Shown: positions 1-11,798, numbered from the stretch's first letter. The stretch: 64,000 nt of DNA from Pedobacter sp. WC2423 (GCF_040822065.1 NZ_CP162005.1:3410001-3474000), one strand, 5' to 3'. Notes: generated by a model not told the origin, from the sequence alone. Numbers and translations: made by a program.

Positions 1-1109
1 CTTTAGTTGAACTTGGAGCAGAAGTGACCTGGTCATCCTGCAATATTTTCTCTACACAAGATCACGCTGCTGCTGCTATTGCTGCTGCCGGAATCCAGGT
101 TTACGCTTGGAAAGGCCTGAATGAAGCAGATTTCGACTGGTGTATTGAGCAAACTTTACATTTCGGTCCTGAGCAACAACCGTTAAATATGATCTTAGAC
201 GATGGTGGTGACTTAACTAACATGGTTTTCGATAAATTCCCTGAGCTGATCGCTGCAATCAAAGGATTATCAGAAGAAACGACTACTGGTGTTCACCGTT
301 TATATGAGCGTATGAAAAACGGTACTTTGCATTTACCAGCTATCAATGTAAATGACTCTGTTACTAAATCTAAATTTGACAACAAATACGGTTGCCGTGA
401 GTCATTGGTAGATGCGATCCGTCGTGCTACTGATGTTATGCTTGCAGGTAAAGTTGCTGTAGTTGCAGGTTACGGTGATGTAGGTAAAGGTTCTGCTGAA
501 TCTTTAAGCTCACAAGGTGTACGTGTTATCGTTTCTGAAATTGATCCTATCTGTGCATTACAAGCTGCAATGGAAGGTTATGAAGTAAAGAAATTTGCTA
601 CAGCAGTTCAAGAAGCTGATATCGTTGTGACTACTACAGGTAACTGTAATATCGTTCGTCCTGAGCATTTCAGAGTAATGAAAGATAAAGTTATCGTTTG
701 TAACATTGGTCACTTTGACAATGAAATCGATGTGGCCTGGTTAAACTCTAACTATGGTGATACTAAAATCGAAATCAAACCACAGGTTGATAAATATACT
801 ATCGACGGTAAAGACGTTATTTTATTAGCTGAAGGCCGTTTAGTAAACTTAGGATGTGCTACCGGCCACCCAAGTTTCGTGATGTCTGCCTCTTTCACTA
901 ACCAGACTTTAGCGCAGTTAGAGCTTTGGACTAACCCAGGAAAATATGAGAACAAAGTATATGTTCTTCCTAAATCACTGGATGAGAAAGTAGCCCGTTT
1001 ACACCTGGCAAAAATCGGTGTTGAATTAGACGTATTAGATCAGCAACAAGCGGATTATATCGGTGTACCAGTTGAAGGTCCTTTCAAACCAGAAGCTTAC
1101 AGATACTAG
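1..1109 (+). CDS. ahcY: Adenosylhomocysteinase (SAH hydrolase), 3' part
   Basis: Hydrolyses S-adenosylhomocysteine to adenosine and homocysteine in the methyl cycle, in the cytoplasm, with bound NAD. The reading frame is open from base 3 and runs off the left edge, so the N-terminal part is missing; the 368 residues present include the family block [17 protein letters not shown], the NAD-binding loop [13 protein letters not shown], and the conserved C-terminus ending PFKPEAYRY. An internal GTG at 24 is not the real start. It stands alone and is followed by a strong terminator. Identity is certain from these motifs. Confidence 0.97.
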   Translation, partial: LVELGAEVTWSSCNIFSTQDHAAAAIAAAGIQVYAWKGLNEADFDWCIEQTLHFGPEQQPLNMILDDGGDLTNMVFDKFPELIAAIKGLSEETTTGVHRLYERMKNGTLHLPAINVNDSVTKSKFDNKYGCRESLVDAIRRATDVMLAGKVAVVAGYGDVGKGSAESLSSQGVRVIVSEIDPICALQAAMEGYEVKKFATAVQEADIVVTTTGNCNIVRPEHFRVMKDKVIVCNIGHFDNEIDVAWLNSNYGDTKIEIKPQVDKYTIDGKDVILLAEGRLVNLGCATGHPSFVMSASFTNQTLAQLELWTNPGKYENKVYVLPKSLDEKVARLHLAKIGVELDVLDQQQADYIGVPVEGPFKPEAYRY

Positions 1110-1127
1110 TCAGTTTAAATAATAAAG

Positions 1128-1160
1128 AAGGGATGTGCCGAAAGGTTACATCCCTTTTTT
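1128..1160 (+). terminator. Rho-independent terminator after ahcY
   Basis: Nine-base arms (AAGGGATGT / ACATCCCTT) around an 11-base loop, followed by a T run, 19 bases after the ahcY stop. The convergent gene at 1171 may share it, though the tail on the minus strand is weaker. Confidence 0.85.
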
Positions 1161-1170
1161 ATAAGACAGG

Positions 1171-2172
1171 CTATTCAGATCCTCCAAATTCATCTTCTAC
1201 ACTTTCCGACAAATCATACATCAGCCATTGCTTGCTTGTGACCTCGGCTGTCTTACTTTTTAACAGCTTGATAAAATCAGCCACCCCTGCAGGTTCGTTT
1301 CCATTTCCATGAATCAGAACGATACTGCCCGCAGCAGGCTTCTGCCCTTTTGCTAACCAGGCATCACTCCCTACCGGGATAATCCCATAAGCTAAAACTT
1401 TATCCACTACCCGCTGATCAGAAACCAGCCCCGGGAACCTGAAAAAAACAGAAGGAATCAAACCATGCTGCAACATCGCCAGTTCGGTACCCAATATTTC
1501 AAAATTCATATCCGTACCCGGTTCTAACAGAAAATTAGTCTTTAAGGGTGCAGTCGGGCTCACATGGTGATTGAAAGAGTGATCAATCCAGGTGATATCA
1601 ATTTCTTTTTTTGCAACCAGTTCTTTCAGCCAGTTCAAATCGTCAGTATGTGTTAACATCCAGCGTCCGGTTATAGAAAGCGCTACAGGAACAGGCTGCT
1701 CAATTTTTGCAAACTCCTTAATCAATGAAGTGAAGATAATCCGGTCCAGCGGTTTATGCGAAGGACAAAGATCGATAGTCAGCGTTATTCCTTTGTCTTT
1801 AAGGAAGCCATGGGTAACTCCGGCATCCTGTAATGCCAGTGCTTGTTTTGCTGCAGCATCATAAGCTTTAAAATATGGGGTCTGCTGAAAATAAGCTTTT
1901 GAACTTTTCCAGTCCATTGGGCGTACCACAACATCGGCAATCAATTGTGTCGTTAAAGTCTGTGGATTGACAGTCAGGTAAACTACTTTACCCGATTTTT
2001 CCATTTTCCGGATTGCCAAAAGTTCGGTTCCCTGCACCTTTACGACCCCAGTATAAACTGTATAATTTTTAATCACCTCTTGTGCAGAACAGACAATTGC
2101 TCCAAAAATTAAAAAACAACAAATAATTACACAGAACGTTGACCTGTTTACAATAATATTATACCTGTTCAT
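1171..2172 (-). CDS. Secreted NodB-fold (polysaccharide deacetylase-like) protein, divergent
   Basis: Start placed at the ATG whose complement is 2170-2172 (MNRYNII), which gives 333 residues and a hydrophobic signal sequence ending ...IVCSAQ; the longer frame upstream would overlap pdxJ. Traces of the NodB fold are visible: TIDLCPS where TFDDGP is expected, an intact HSFNH metal-binding motif, FRFPG for motif 3, and IVLIHGNG near the end. The second Asp of motif 1 is Leu, so one of the three usual metal ligands is absent. It could be a deacetylase with altered metal binding or a non-catalytic relative. It is transcribed divergently from pdxJ with 22 bases between the start codons. Confidence 0.7.
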   Translation of the reverse strand: MNRYNIIVNRSTFCVIICCFLIFGAIVCSAQEVIKNYTVYTGVVKVQGTELLAIRKMEKSGKVVYLTVNPQTLTTQLIADVVVRPMDWKSSKAYFQQTPYFKAYDAAAKQALALQDAGVTHGFLKDKGITLTIDLCPSHKPLDRIIFTSLIKEFAKIEQPVPVALSITGRWMLTHTDDLNWLKELVAKKEIDITWIDHSFNHHVSPTAPLKTNFLLEPGTDMNFEILGTELAMLQHGLIPSVFFRFPGLVSDQRVVDKVLAYGIIPVGSDAWLAKGQKPAAGSIVLIHGNGNEPAGVADFIKLLKSKTAEVTSKQWLMYDLSESVEDEFGGSE

Positions 2173-2183
2173 GTTTAATGGTT

Positions 2184-2191
2184 TATCTTTG
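2184..2191 (+). promoter_or_regulatory. Candidate -7 element for pdxJ (TATCTTTG)
   Basis: Perfect match to the Bacteroidetes -7 consensus TAnnTTTG, but it ends only three bases before the pdxJ ATG, so a transcript from it would be leaderless. I see no TTG at the expected -33 distance, which lowers confidence. Confidence 0.4.
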
Positions 2192-2194
2192 TAC

Positions 2195-2908
2195 ATGGCA
2201 AAACTATCAGTAAATATCAATAAAATAGCCACGTTACGCAACAGTCGCGGGGGAAACAATCCAGATCTGGTTAAGGTAGCACTTGACTGTGAACGTTTTG
2301 GTGCGGAAGGAATCACTGTACATCCAAGACCTGATGAACGTCATATCCGTTATCAGGATGTATTCGATCTTAAAACAGCCATTTCAACAGAATTCAATAT
2401 AGAAGGTAACTGCAAAGAACAAAAATTCATTGATCTTGTACTGGCCAACAAGCCCGCACAGGTAACATTGGTACCAGATACTGAAGGACAGATCACTTCC
2501 AATCATGGATGGGATACTATAAAACACCAGGCCTATCTTAAAGAAATGGTTCAGCTATTTCAAAAAGAAGGGATCAGAGTTTCGATTTTCACAGATCCGG
2601 TAAGGGAAATTATCGAAGCTGCACAAACGACAGGAACTGACCGGATAGAACTTTATACAGAGTATTATGCAGCTAATTACGCAAAAGACCCTGTAATGGC
2701 AATCAGTCCGTATACGCAAGCTGCACATACAGCGAATAAACTAGGTTTAGGAATCAATGCCGGGCATGATCTTGACTTGCAGAACCTGAAATACTTTGCG
2801 GATAACATCCCTAATTTACTGGAAGTTTCTATTGGCCATGCTCTAATCAGCGATTCCTTGTATTTAGGTCTGGAAAACACAATTCAGCTCTATTTGAAAC
2901 AATTGTAG
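2195..2908 (+). CDS. pdxJ: Pyridoxine 5'-phosphate synthase
   Basis: Condenses 1-deoxyxylulose 5-phosphate with 3-amino-2-oxopropyl phosphate to make pyridoxine 5'-phosphate in the DXP-dependent vitamin B6 pathway. 237 residues, normal for the family. Start chosen at [20 protein letters not shown], the usual N-terminus; an upstream ATG at 2171 adds eight non-conserved residues. Family blocks seen: [47 protein letters not shown], and the C-terminal [14 protein letters not shown]. It lies 78 bases upstream of the PLP-dependent gcvP, which has its own promoter. Confidence 0.96.
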   Translation: MAKLSVNINKIATLRNSRGGNNPDLVKVALDCERFGAEGITVHPRPDERHIRYQDVFDLKTAISTEFNIEGNCKEQKFIDLVLANKPAQVTLVPDTEGQITSNHGWDTIKHQAYLKEMVQLFQKEGIRVSIFTDPVREIIEAAQTTGTDRIELYTEYYAANYAKDPVMAISPYTQAAHTANKLGLGINAGHDLDLQNLKYFADNIPNLLEVSIGHALISDSLYLGLENTIQLYLKQL

Positions 2909-2933
2909 AATATATTTTGATCGGTCCATTCCA

Positions 2934-2964
2934 TTGGAATGGAACTGAAATTTTAATACCTTTG
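2934..2964 (+). promoter_or_regulatory. gcvP promoter
   Basis: TTG at 2934-2936 and TACCTTTG at 2957-2964, 20 bases apart, fit the Bacteroidetes sigma-A promoter. The -7 box ends 22 bases before the gcvP ATG. Confidence 0.7.
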
Positions 2965-2986
2965 CGCAAATTTATTGTTAACCGTC

Positions 2987-5872
2987 ATGAGTTTAAACAT
3001 CCATTACAAAGAAGACTTTAAAAACCGTCATATCGCTCCAAATGCGGAGGATACGGAGGCTATGTTAAGCACCCTTGGTCTGAATTCTATTGAAGAACTG
3101 ATTGAACAAACTGTTCCTCAAAAAATCAGACTGAAAAAACCACTTAATTTACCTGTTGCTAAGTCTGAGAAAGAATATTTGGAAAGCCTTAGACAAACGG
3201 CTTCACTGAATAAAGTTTTCAAATCTTATATCGGACAAGGATATTATGACACCACTACTCCAGGAGTAATTCTGAGAAATGTGATGGAAAATCCAGGATG
3301 GTATACACAATATACTCCATACCAGGCTGAAATTGCGCAAGGTCGTTTACAGGCTTTGCTGAACTTCCAGACTATGGTTATTGACCTTACAGGTATGGAA
3401 ATTGCAAATGCCTCTCTTTTAGATGAAGGTACTGCTGCTGCTGAAGCGATGTTTATGCAATTCAGTTTGCGTAAAAATACACAGGCAAACAAGTTTTTCG
3501 TTTCGGAATTGTTATTCCCTCAAACTATAGACATTTTAAAAACACGTGCAAATCCATTCGGAATTGAACTGGTCATTGGTGATCACCAGACGTTTGAAGC
3601 AACTGAAGAGTTTTTTGGCGCAATCGTTCAATATCCTGCCGGAAATGGTGAAGTGTTTAACTATACTTCATTCGCTGAAAAAGCACATGCTAAAAATGTT
3701 AAATTAACAGTGGTTGCTGATGTTTTAAGCTTAACGCTATTAACTCCTCCGGGAGAATGGGGAGCTGACATCGTTGTGGGTACTACTCAACGTTTTGGTG
3801 TACCAATGGGCTTCGGTGGCCCGCATGCTGCATTTTTCGCTACTAAGGATGAGTATAAACGTTCTATCCCAGGAAGAATCATCGGTGTAACTATTGACAG
3901 TCACAACAATTACGCTTTACGTATGGCACTGCAAACCAGAGAGCAGCACATCCGTAGAGATAAAGCAACTTCAAATATCTGTACTGCACAGGCATTATTA
4001 GCTATTATGGCTGGTTTCTATGCGGTATACCATGGCCCGAAAGGTCTTAAATTAATTGCAGAAAGAACACACGGTTTAGCGGTTGCCCTTTCACAATCAA
4101 TTGAGCAAATCGGTTATAAACAATTAAACAAAGTTTTCTTTGACACCATCCGTGTCGATTTAGGTGATTTAAAAGATTCAATCCATAAAGAATGTATCGA
4201 TAATGAAATCAACCTGAACTATATCGGTAGTGTAGCTACAATCGCATTAGATGAGACTACTTCTATCGAAGACATCAAATTGCTGAATAAAATATTTTCT
4301 AAAGTAAAAGGTATCTCTGCGGACAGCGTTGAACTTGCTGAAGAAAAAAATATTCAAACTGTAATCCCTGCTGAATTACAACGTACTTCAGCTTACCTGA
4401 CGCATCCGGTATTTAATCTGCACCATTCAGAACATGAGATGCTGCGTTATATCAAATCACTGGAAGCAAAAGATCTTTCTCTTTGTCATTCTATGATTGC
4501 TTTAGGTTCATGTACCATGAAGTTAAATGCAACGACAGAAATGATCCCGGTTACCTGGGCAGAGTTTGGCCGTGTTCACCCTTTTGCTCCGGCAGATCAG
4601 GTGGCTGGCTATTATACTGTATTCAATGAGATTGACAGATGGTTAAGTGAAATAACTGGTTTTGCAGCCATGAGTTTACAGCCAAATGCTGGTGCTCAGG
4701 GAGAATATGCAGGTTTAATGGTAATCAGAGCTTATCATCAGGATCGTGGTGATCATCAGCGTAATATTGCTTTAATCCCTTCTTCAGCACATGGTACTAA
4801 TCCTGCATCCGCAGCAATGGCCGGAATGAAGATTGTGATTGTTAAATGTGATGCAAACGGTAATATTGATGTCGCTGATCTGAAAGCAAAAGCTGAAGAG
4901 CATAAAGCTAACCTATCTTGTTTCATGGTAACTTATCCGTCTACACATGGTGTATTTGAAGAAAGTATCATTGAGATCTGTGAAGTTATCCACGCCAATG
5001 GCGGACAGGTTTATATGGATGGTGCAAATATGAATGCACAGGTAGGTTTAACCAGCCCTGCAAACATTGGTGCTGATGTATGTCACCTGAACTTACATAA
5101 AACATTCTGCATTCCTCACGGTGGTGGCGGTCCTGGTATGGGCCCGATTGGTGTTGCTGCACATCTGGTAAAATACTTACCGGGTCATGCTGTAGTAGAT
5201 ATCAACAATGAGAAATCAATTCACGCAGTATCTTCTGCTCCATGGGGTTCTGCTTCTATCCTGATCATCTCTCATGCTTATATTGCAATGATGGGTGGCG
5301 AAGGGTTGAAAAATGCGACTGAATATGCAATTTTAAATGCGAACTACATGAAAGCGCGTTTAGAGAAACATTATCCAGTACTTTATTCCGGAAGTAAAGG
5401 ACGTTGTGCTCATGAAATGATCCTGGATTGCCGCGGGTTCAAAAACTTCGGCATCGAGGTAGTTGATATTGCGAAAAGATTAATGGATTATGGTTTCCAT
5501 GCACCAACGGTATCTTTCCCGGTTGCCGGAACATTAATGGTTGAGCCCACAGAAAGTGAACCTAAACATGAGCTTGACCGTTTCTGCGATGCTTTAATTG
5601 CCATCAGAAATGAAATTACTCAAGTAGAGAACGGTAAACTGGATAAGTTAGATAATCCATTAAAAAATGCGCCACATACTGCTGCTAAAGTTACGGGAGA
5701 TGAATGGGCACATAGCTACAGCAGACAAACTGCCGCTTTCCCATTACCTTATGTAGCTGAACATAAATTCTGGCCTTCGGTTGGAAGAGTTAACGACTCA
5801 TTTGGAGACAGGTCATTAGTATGTGCCTGCCCGCCAATAGAAAGTTATATGGAAGAAGAAGTTAGTTTATAA
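2987..5872 (+). CDS. gcvP: Glycine dehydrogenase (decarboxylating), P protein
   Basis: PLP-dependent P protein of the glycine cleavage system; it decarboxylates glycine and passes the aminomethyl group to the H protein. 961 residues, the full-length single-chain form with N- and C-terminal halves fused. Start taken at ATG 2987 ([11 protein letters not shown]); an in-frame TTG four codons earlier is less likely. Seen: RHIAPN near the N-terminus, [14 protein letters not shown], and the PLP site [19 protein letters not shown] with Lys705 as Schiff-base lysine. The gcvT and gcvH genes are not in this window. A strong terminator follows. Confidence 0.97.
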   Translation: MSLNIHYKEDFKNRHIAPNAEDTEAMLSTLGLNSIEELIEQTVPQKIRLKKPLNLPVAKSEKEYLESLRQTASLNKVFKSYIGQGYYDTTTPGVILRNVMENPGWYTQYTPYQAEIAQGRLQALLNFQTMVIDLTGMEIANASLLDEGTAAAEAMFMQFSLRKNTQANKFFVSELLFPQTIDILKTRANPFGIELVIGDHQTFEATEEFFGAIVQYPAGNGEVFNYTSFAEKAHAKNVKLTVVADVLSLTLLTPPGEWGADIVVGTTQRFGVPMGFGGPHAAFFATKDEYKRSIPGRIIGVTIDSHNNYALRMALQTREQHIRRDKATSNICTAQALLAIMAGFYAVYHGPKGLKLIAERTHGLAVALSQSIEQIGYKQLNKVFFDTIRVDLGDLKDSIHKECIDNEINLNYIGSVATIALDETTSIEDIKLLNKIFSKVKGISADSVELAEEKNIQTVIPAELQRTSAYLTHPVFNLHHSEHEMLRYIKSLEAKDLSLCHSMIALGSCTMKLNATTEMIPVTWAEFGRVHPFAPADQVAGYYTVFNEIDRWLSEITGFAAMSLQPNAGAQGEYAGLMVIRAYHQDRGDHQRNIALIPSSAHGTNPASAAMAGMKIVIVKCDANGNIDVADLKAKAEEHKANLSCFMVTYPSTHGVFEESIIEICEVIHANGGQVYMDGANMNAQVGLTSPANIGADVCHLNLHKTFCIPHGGGGPGMGPIGVAAHLVKYLPGHAVVDINNEKSIHAVSSAPWGSASILIISHAYIAMMGGEGLKNATEYAILNANYMKARLEKHYPVLYSGSKGRCAHEMILDCRGFKNFGIEVVDIAKRLMDYGFHAPTVSFPVAGTLMVEPTESEPKHELDRFCDALIAIRNEITQVENGKLDKLDNPLKNAPHTAAKVTGDEWAHSYSRQTAAFPLPYVAEHKFWPSVGRVNDSFGDRSLVCACPPIESYMEEEVSL

Positions 5873-5898
5873 CCAGGCTTCACCTTCTTTTAATTTAA

Positions 5899-5934
5899 GA
5901 AGACGGGTCATTTTTGAAATGATCCGTCTTTTTT
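5899..5934 (+). terminator. Rho-independent terminator after gcvP
   Basis: Stem AGACGGGTCATTT / AAATGATCCGTCT with one G-T pair and a three-base loop, followed by a T run. Confidence 0.88.
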
Positions 5935-6024
5935 AAAATATATAAATCATCAAAGATTTACTTTACGTTTCTATTTTATATCTTTATATTAATCCCAGTG
6001 ATCTTTCTATAAACTATTAAGCTG

Positions 6025-6432
6025 ATGAATACTAAAATTAACCTGTTGGTAATTGACGATGATGACATTAACATTTTCATTATTAAGAAAATTGTTGAGA
6101 AAACAGGCTATGAGGCTAAAATGGTTGCCAAGACCAATGGATCAATGGCGATTGATTATCTGCAGGAATTAATAGCGAGCGATCAGATTCTGCCTCACCT
6201 GATCCTGATTGATATCAACATGCCTGTACTCAATGGCTGGGAGTTTTTAGATGCTTATGAAAACTTAGGTATCCAGAATGATATAGACATGTATATGTTG
6301 TCTTCTTCGGTTTATGAGAATGACATTGAAAAAGCCAAAACCTACAAAACAGTAAAAGGGTTTATTTCTAAACCCCTTTCTATTGAACGTCTTGTCGAAC
6401 TATTTGAAGGCAAAAATTCAGAGGCTATATAA
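6025..6432 (+). CDS. Single-domain response regulator (CheY-like receiver)
   Basis: 135 residues forming only a receiver domain. The acidic pocket is D11-D13, the phospho-acceptor is Asp63 in LIDINMP, the Ser of MLSSS is near 93-95 and the conserved Lys is 116 in ISKPL. There is no output domain, so it probably signals by protein contact or in a phosphorelay. No cognate kinase is adjacent. Its 3' end overlaps the convergent MBL gene by 8 bases. Confidence 0.9.
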   Translation: MNTKINLLVIDDDDINIFIIKKIVEKTGYEAKMVAKTNGSMAIDYLQELIASDQILPHLILIDINMPVLNGWEFLDAYENLGIQNDIDMYMLSSSVYENDIEKAKTYKTVKGFISKPLSIERLVELFEGKNSEAI

Positions 6433-7192
6433 CTTTAAACTGACCTTCTTCGCCCAATTCTATAAAACCTGTCGCTTTACTTTTACCATGATAGAAAAGG
6501 CAGTTCCAGTGTTCAGTAACAGCTGTATGTCCAAATTCTTCTCTTAATTCCATTGACTTGCGGCCATCGAAATCATATTTGGCAATAAATTTCTTGTATA
6601 ATTCCTCTGGCTCCGGTAAAACATCACCACCAAAAAATACTTTATTCTCTTCATCTTCTAATAGCCATGCCTGGTGAAAAGGAGTATGTCCGCCAGTCAG
6701 GATATGTTTAATGCCGGGAATTAAATCACCGGTTTCATCTACGAAAACCAAAGTTGCATTTCGCTGAAGAAAATCAAATATTTCTGTTCTGTAAGAGGAA
6801 GAGGCATTGGTAAATGCACCCTCCCACTCTCCACGCTGAATTACGTAAGCTGCGTTTGGGAAACTAAGTTCCATTCCATTGTTTTCTTTATGCACCATAC
6901 CACCAGCATGATCAAAATGCAGGTGCGACATTAAAACATAATCCACATCTTCAGGATTAAAACCTGCTTTGCGGATATTTTCATGTAAAATCAACTCTCC
7001 GTTACTGTTACTATAGCCCAAACCGGTATCCAGCACCACTAATTTATCCCCAAATTTAACAAGGAAAGGGTTAACATGTATAAATAGAGATCCGGGTCTG
7101 TCTTTGGGGCTATCTGTCTGAGGATTAAAAGGAACGAACTTTTTATCGGCTGCTACAGAATAAGAACCTTCATATAAAGTGAAAACTTGCAA
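6425..7192 (-). CDS. MBL-fold metallo-hydrolase
   Basis: 255-residue metallo-beta-lactamase-fold enzyme, probably cytoplasmic as no signal peptide is seen. Metal motif SHLHFDHAGG (His90, His92, Asp94, His95), then GGHTPFHQ, FFGGDVLP and a C-terminal LFYHG. The family includes lactonases and thioesterases, so the substrate is not predictable. The start is a TTG: the frame is closed by TGA six codons upstream and there is no ATG before the conserved LYEGSYSV region. A TATCTTTG -7 box lies upstream. Confidence 0.85.
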   Translation of the reverse strand: MQVFTLYEGSYSVAADKKFVPFNPQTDSPKDRPGSLFIHVNPFLVKFGDKLVVLDTGLGYSNSNGELILHENIRKAGFNPEDVDYVLMSHLHFDHAGGMVHKENNGMELSFPNAAYVIQRGEWEGAFTNASSSYRTEIFDFLQRNATLVFVDETGDLIPGIKHILTGGHTPFHQAWLLEDEENKVFFGGDVLPEPEELYKKFIAKYDFDGRKSMELREEFGHTAVTEHWNCLFYHGKSKATGFIELGEEGQFKVI

Positions 7193-7244
7193 TGGCGTAG
7201 GTGTTAGTCAAAAGAATAATTAATGATATATTTACAATCTGTTA

Positions 7245-7252
7245 CAAAGATA
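7245..7252 (-). promoter_or_regulatory. Candidate -7 element for the MBL hydrolase gene
   Basis: CAAAGATA on the plus strand is TATCTTTG read towards the MBL gene, matching TAnnTTTG. No clear -33 TTG is seen at the right distance. Confidence 0.4.
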
Positions 7253-7333
7253 TGGAACCTGCATGAAATACCTTCATGCTAACGTCATTACCGCTTAAAC
7301 AGCGCTTTGCAAAAAACACAAAACTAAAACTAA

Positions 7334-9049
7334 ATGAAGAAAAGATGGGTGCAGGCCGTAAAGGGTAAAGCAGAAACAACAGATTCGCTTGCACAGCAAT
7401 TAAATATAGATACAAGTTTAGCTGAAATATTAGTACAACGTGGTATCTCCTCTTTTCAGGAAGCTAAAGACTTTTTCAGGCCGCAACTCACACAATTACA
7501 TGATCCTTTTTTAATGAAGGATATGGATAAAGCCATCGCCAGAATCGATCTTGCACTGGCTGCCGGAGAAAATATCATGATATACGGAGATTATGATGTA
7601 GACGGAACAACCTCAGTGGCTCTTGCTTACAGCTTTTTCAGTCAGTTTACTTCAGCGATTGAATATTATATTCCTGACCGGCATAAAGAAGGATATGGAA
7701 TTTCTACTGCAGGGATTGATCATGCAAAAGCGCAGGGGATTACCCTGATTATTGCACTGGACTGCGGAATTAAATCAAATGATAAGATTGATTATGCAAA
7801 TAACCTTGGTATAGATTTTATCATTTGTGATCACCATTTACCAGGTGATGAACTACCGGCGGCAATCGCCATCCTTGATCCTAAAAGATTGGATTGCCCT
7901 TATCCTTTTAAAGAACTTGCAGGCTGCGGAATTGGTTTTAAACTGGCTCAGGCTTATTGCCTGACGCACAATCTTCCGGCAGAAAATTACGAAAGATATC
8001 TTGATCTGGTTATGGTTTCCATTGCTGCGGATATTGTCCCGATCAATGAGGAGAACCGTACCCTGGCTTATTATGGGCTGATCAAATTAAATACAAACCC
8101 TTGCACAGGGTTGAAAGCATTAATGGATAGCTGCGGTAAAAACAAAGATTTTACCATTACCGATGTTGTATTTACTTTAGCACCACGGATTAATGCAGCC
8201 GGAAGGATGGATCACGGTAATCAGGCCGTTAAAATGTTATTGTGCACAGCGGATACACTGGCTGCAGAACAAAGTCTTTTCATTAACCTGCAGAATACAG
8301 ACCGGAAAACTACAGATCAGCATATTACCGCAGCAGCATTAGCACTGATCGATGAATCTGAAATCCTGATCAATAAAAAAACAACAGTAGTTTACAACGA
8401 CCAGTGGAATAAAGGGGTAATTGGCATTGTCGCTTCCCGCCTGACGGAAAAATATTACAGACCTACCATAGTTTTAACATTATCCAATGGAATGCTGACA
8501 GGATCGGCACGTTCGGTACCGGGTTACGATTTATATGAGGCGCTTTTAGGTTGTGCCGATTTACTGGAACAATTTGGCGGACATAAGTTCGCAGCCGGAA
8601 TGACAATTAAGCCTGAAAATATTGAAGCTTTCGCCGAAAGGTTTGAAACAGTGGTTGCGGCAACCATAACAGAAAATTTACTTTGTCCGGAGATTTTGAT
8701 TGACAATGAAATTTCATTGGCTCAGATTGATGGCAAATTTCAGCGTATACTCGCTCAGATGGCACCTTTTGGCCCGGTTAACCCAGCTCCGGTATTTGTA
8801 AGCCATAATGTATTTTATGTGGGAAGACCTTATATTGTAGGGGCAAAACATTTAAAGTTGAGTATTAAACAACAAAATTCCAGTATTTTTGAGACCATTG
8901 GATTCGGGCTGGCAGAATTTGAGCAACTATTAAAACCTGATCAACCTTTCTCTGTTTGTTATACAATAGAAGAAAATGTGTGGAAAGAGCAGAAGCGTTT
9001 GCAATTGAATATTAAAGCAATAGAGATAAATAACCAATCATATAAATGA
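7334..9049 (+). CDS. recJ: Single-stranded-DNA-specific exonuclease RecJ
   Basis: 5'-3' single-strand DNA exonuclease used in recombination and mismatch repair. 571 residues, normal length. DHH-family motifs: [11 protein letters not shown] (residues 84-94), DHH at 166-168 in ICDHHLPG, then [13 protein letters not shown], and the DHHA1 motif GGHKFAAGM. It overlaps lptB by 4 bases (ATGA), so the two are translationally coupled. Confidence 0.96.
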   Translation: MKKRWVQAVKGKAETTDSLAQQLNIDTSLAEILVQRGISSFQEAKDFFRPQLTQLHDPFLMKDMDKAIARIDLALAAGENIMIYGDYDVDGTTSVALAYSFFSQFTSAIEYYIPDRHKEGYGISTAGIDHAKAQGITLIIALDCGIKSNDKIDYANNLGIDFIICDHHLPGDELPAAIAILDPKRLDCPYPFKELAGCGIGFKLAQAYCLTHNLPAENYERYLDLVMVSIAADIVPINEENRTLAYYGLIKLNTNPCTGLKALMDSCGKNKDFTITDVVFTLAPRINAAGRMDHGNQAVKMLLCTADTLAAEQSLFINLQNTDRKTTDQHITAAALALIDESEILINKKTTVVYNDQWNKGVIGIVASRLTEKYYRPTIVLTLSNGMLTGSARSVPGYDLYEALLGCADLLEQFGGHKFAAGMTIKPENIEAFAERFETVVAATITENLLCPEILIDNEISLAQIDGKFQRILAQMAPFGPVNPAPVFVSHNVFYVGRPYIVGAKHLKLSIKQQNSSIFETIGFGLAEFEQLLKPDQPFSVCYTIEENVWKEQKRLQLNIKAIEINNQSYK

Positions 9050-9780
9050 TATTAAGAGCTGATAATCTTATAAAAAAATACAAACAGCGGACAGTCGTCA
9101 ACGATGTTTCGTTTAGTGTGAGTCAGGGGGAAATTGTAGGATTACTCGGCCCTAATGGAGCGGGAAAGACCACTTCCTTTTATATGATTGTAGGATTGAT
9201 CAAACCTAATGAAGGTCATATCTATCTGGATGATGAAGACATCACCAAGGATGCAATGTACCGCAGGGCACAAAAAGGAATTGGTTATTTAGCACAGGAA
9301 GCTTCTGTTTTCAGAAAACTGTCTGTTGAAGATAATATCCTGTCGATTCTGGAGATGACCACCATGACCAGAGTAGAACGTCAGGAAAAACTGGAAGAGT
9401 TAATTGATGAATTCAGTTTGCACAAAGTGAGAAGAAACCGTGGTGACCTTTTATCAGGAGGGGAACGCCGCAGAACAGAAATTGCCAGAGCACTGGCAGC
9501 AAGCCCTAATTTTATTTTACTGGATGAACCATTTGCAGGGGTAGACCCTATTGCAGTAGAGGAAATCCAGACTATCGTAGCCAAATTAAGAAATAAAAAT
9601 ATCGGTATCCTGATTACTGACCATAATGTTCAGGAAACACTTTCCATTACTGACCGGGCTTATCTCCTATTTGAAGGTAAAATACTCGAGTCTGGTACTC
9701 CCGAAGTACTGGCCGCCAATGAAATGGTAAGAAAGGTCTACCTGGGTTCCAATTTTGTACTTCGCAGTAAAAACTTATAA
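9046..9780 (+). CDS. lptB: LPS export ABC transporter ATP-binding protein
   Basis: ATPase of the LptBFG complex that drives lipopolysaccharide from the inner to the outer membrane. 244 residues. Walker A GPNGAGKT at 35-42, signature LSGGE at 136-140, Walker B FILLDE at 156-161; the LptB-type run [16 protein letters not shown] is present. The genes for LptF/G are not here. It sits between recJ (4-base overlap) and the GH3 gene (8-base gap), so all three are probably co-transcribed. Confidence 0.95.
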   Translation: MILRADNLIKKYKQRTVVNDVSFSVSQGEIVGLLGPNGAGKTTSFYMIVGLIKPNEGHIYLDDEDITKDAMYRRAQKGIGYLAQEASVFRKLSVEDNILSILEMTTMTRVERQEKLEELIDEFSLHKVRRNRGDLLSGGERRRTEIARALAASPNFILLDEPFAGVDPIAVEEIQTIVAKLRNKNIGILITDHNVQETLSITDRAYLLFEGKILESGTPEVLAANEMVRKVYLGSNFVLRSKNL

Positions 9781-9788
9781 TCTATCGT

Positions 9789-11303
9789 ATGGCAATTGTA
9801 AATTCTATTTTTACCTGGTATATGAAAAAGCGTGTCCACCAGATAGAGCTTTTCATGAAATATCCGACAGATGTCCAGGAGGAATGGTTTCACACCCTGA
9901 TTTCCTGTGCGGAAAACACCGAATGGGGAAAGAAATATGATTATAAGTCTATTGAGACCCCGGATCAGTTTAAACAGCGTATTCCACTTCAAAATTACGA
10001 TTCATTAAAACCTTATATAGAGCGGATGCTGCAAGGGGAACAAAATATCCTCTGGCCTTCCGAGATTAAATGGTTCGCCAAATCATCCGGCACAACCAGT
10101 GACCGGAGTAAATTTATCCCCGTCTCTCCTGAGGCTTTAGAAGAATGCCACTTTAAGGGCGGGAAGGATATGATTTCCATCTTCTGCAATAACAAGCCAT
10201 CCAACCAGATCCTGACTGGAAAAGCACTTGTCTTAGGCGGCAGTCATCAAATTAACCAGTTAAATGAAGATTCATTTTATGGAGACCTCTCTGCTGTATT
10301 GATCAAAAATCTGCCAATGTGGGCAGAATACTACCGTACGCCGGATATTTCAATCGCTTTGATGGACGATTACGAACAAAAAATGGATCGCATGGCAGAG
10401 GCCACCATTAAAGAGAACGTAACCAATATCTCTGGTGTACCTACATGGACCATTGTACTGGCCAAAAAAGTACTGGAAATTACAGGTAAGAAGAATTTAC
10501 TGGAAGTATGGCCAAATCTGGAACTTTACTTTCATGGTGCGGTTAATTTCAGCCCTTACAGAGAGCAGTTTAAAGAATTAATCCCCAGAGATGATATGTA
10601 TTACCTGGAAACCTATAATGCTTCTGAGGGCTTCTTTGGTATACAGGATCAGAAAAATTCGGAAGAGATGTTATTAATGCTTGATTATGGTATTTACTAC
10701 GAGTTTTTACCTTTAGAACAACTTTGTGATGACAACCCGGTTACTTTAAGTCTTGGAGAAGTTGAGTTGTATAAAAATTATGCAATTATCATTTCTACCA
10801 ATGCTGGTTTATGGCGTTATGTAATCGGAGATACGGTTCAGTTTACTTCTTTGTATCCTTTCAGGATCAAAATTACCGGCCGGACTAAACATTTCATTAA
10901 TGCATTTGGAGAAGAAGTGATTATTGACAATGCGGAACAAGCCATCAGTAAAGCGTGCAGGGAAACTGGGGCAGCCTTTAAAGATTACACTGCCTGTCCT
11001 ATTTATTTCAAAGGAAATGATGCCGGAGGACACGAATGGATCATAGAATTTGATCAGCAGCCCGATAACTTTGAGAAATTTGTAGACATATTGGATCAAA
11101 CACTCAGAGACATCAATTCTGACTATGATGCCAAACGTTTTAACAACATGGCACTTTGCAGACCTAAAGTTCACAATGCACCAAAAGATACTTTTTATAA
11201 CTGGCTGAAATCAAAAGGTAAATTAGGAGGACAGCATAAAGTACCCCGTCTGGCTAATGAAAGGAAGTATGTGGATGAGATTTTACCAATGCTGAAAGCC
11301 TGA
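9789..11303 (+). CDS. GH3-family acyl-adenylate-forming enzyme
   Basis: 504 residues of the GH3 superfamily, related in fold to the firefly luciferase-type adenylating enzymes; plant members conjugate amino acids to hormones, while bacterial substrates are unknown. The nucleotide-binding loop AKSSGTTSDRSKFIPVS, LETYNASEGFFGIQ, WRYVIGDTVQF and GRTKHFINAFGEE are all recognisable. It is the last gene of the recJ-lptB cluster; its physiological role there is not inferable. Confidence 0.88.
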   Translation: MAIVNSIFTWYMKKRVHQIELFMKYPTDVQEEWFHTLISCAENTEWGKKYDYKSIETPDQFKQRIPLQNYDSLKPYIERMLQGEQNILWPSEIKWFAKSSGTTSDRSKFIPVSPEALEECHFKGGKDMISIFCNNKPSNQILTGKALVLGGSHQINQLNEDSFYGDLSAVLIKNLPMWAEYYRTPDISIALMDDYEQKMDRMAEATIKENVTNISGVPTWTIVLAKKVLEITGKKNLLEVWPNLELYFHGAVNFSPYREQFKELIPRDDMYYLETYNASEGFFGIQDQKNSEEMLLMLDYGIYYEFLPLEQLCDDNPVTLSLGEVELYKNYAIIISTNAGLWRYVIGDTVQFTSLYPFRIKITGRTKHFINAFGEEVIIDNAEQAISKACRETGAAFKDYTACPIYFKGNDAGGHEWIIEFDQQPDNFEKFVDILDQTLRDINSDYDAKRFNNMALCRPKVHNAPKDTFYNWLKSKGKLGGQHKVPRLANERKYVDEILPMLKA

Positions 11304-11798
11304 GGATAAGGCTGCATAGAGCTGCAGAAACGTTTCCTGGTATCTGTTACACCGATTATAAATAAAAGCCCTCTTTTCTCTACTTAATTTTTTAGCTGTG
11401 CTAAATTCTGAACAGCTTTCAGCAGAGAAGGATAAGTATAAAACTTACTTCTCAATGGAAATCTTGTGATAAGCAGTAACAGAGAGTGAAGAAGGATTTT
11501 ATGCTTTTCTCAGACCTGTGAATATAGAAACTTAATAAATCCCAGGCAAAGTCTAATTATACTCATAACTTATAAAGATGAATAATTGTGATACATAAAC
11601 ATACACGGACCGGTCATTGTAATTCTTTTATTAGTATAGTTAATCAGCATCGTGTTATAAAAAGAACAATTTATACAACAATCAAACCAATTTTTTGTTT
11701 AATGCATAATATTATTCTTAGGATTTCTTTTTATGCCCGGTCAAGCAGGGCTAAAACGCACCCTATCACCTAACCATGGATGTTCTGAATTAAAATCA
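11304..11798. other. Non-coding stretch between GH3 and the GAF kinase
   Basis: About 495 bases without a credible gene. Short frames in it have no protein-like composition, and I see no strong terminator, RNA gene or repeat. Confidence 0.6.

Noticed and set aside
7260..7333. Possible promoter for recJ
   Set aside because: No TAnnTTTG box on the plus strand at a proper distance; not reported as a feature.
9738..9992. 84-codon minus-strand frame over the lptB-GH3 junction
   Set aside because: Antisense to two strong genes, no family features.
11588..11773. 61-codon frame before the GAF kinase
   Set aside because: No conserved features, overlaps the kinase start region, and reads like chance.
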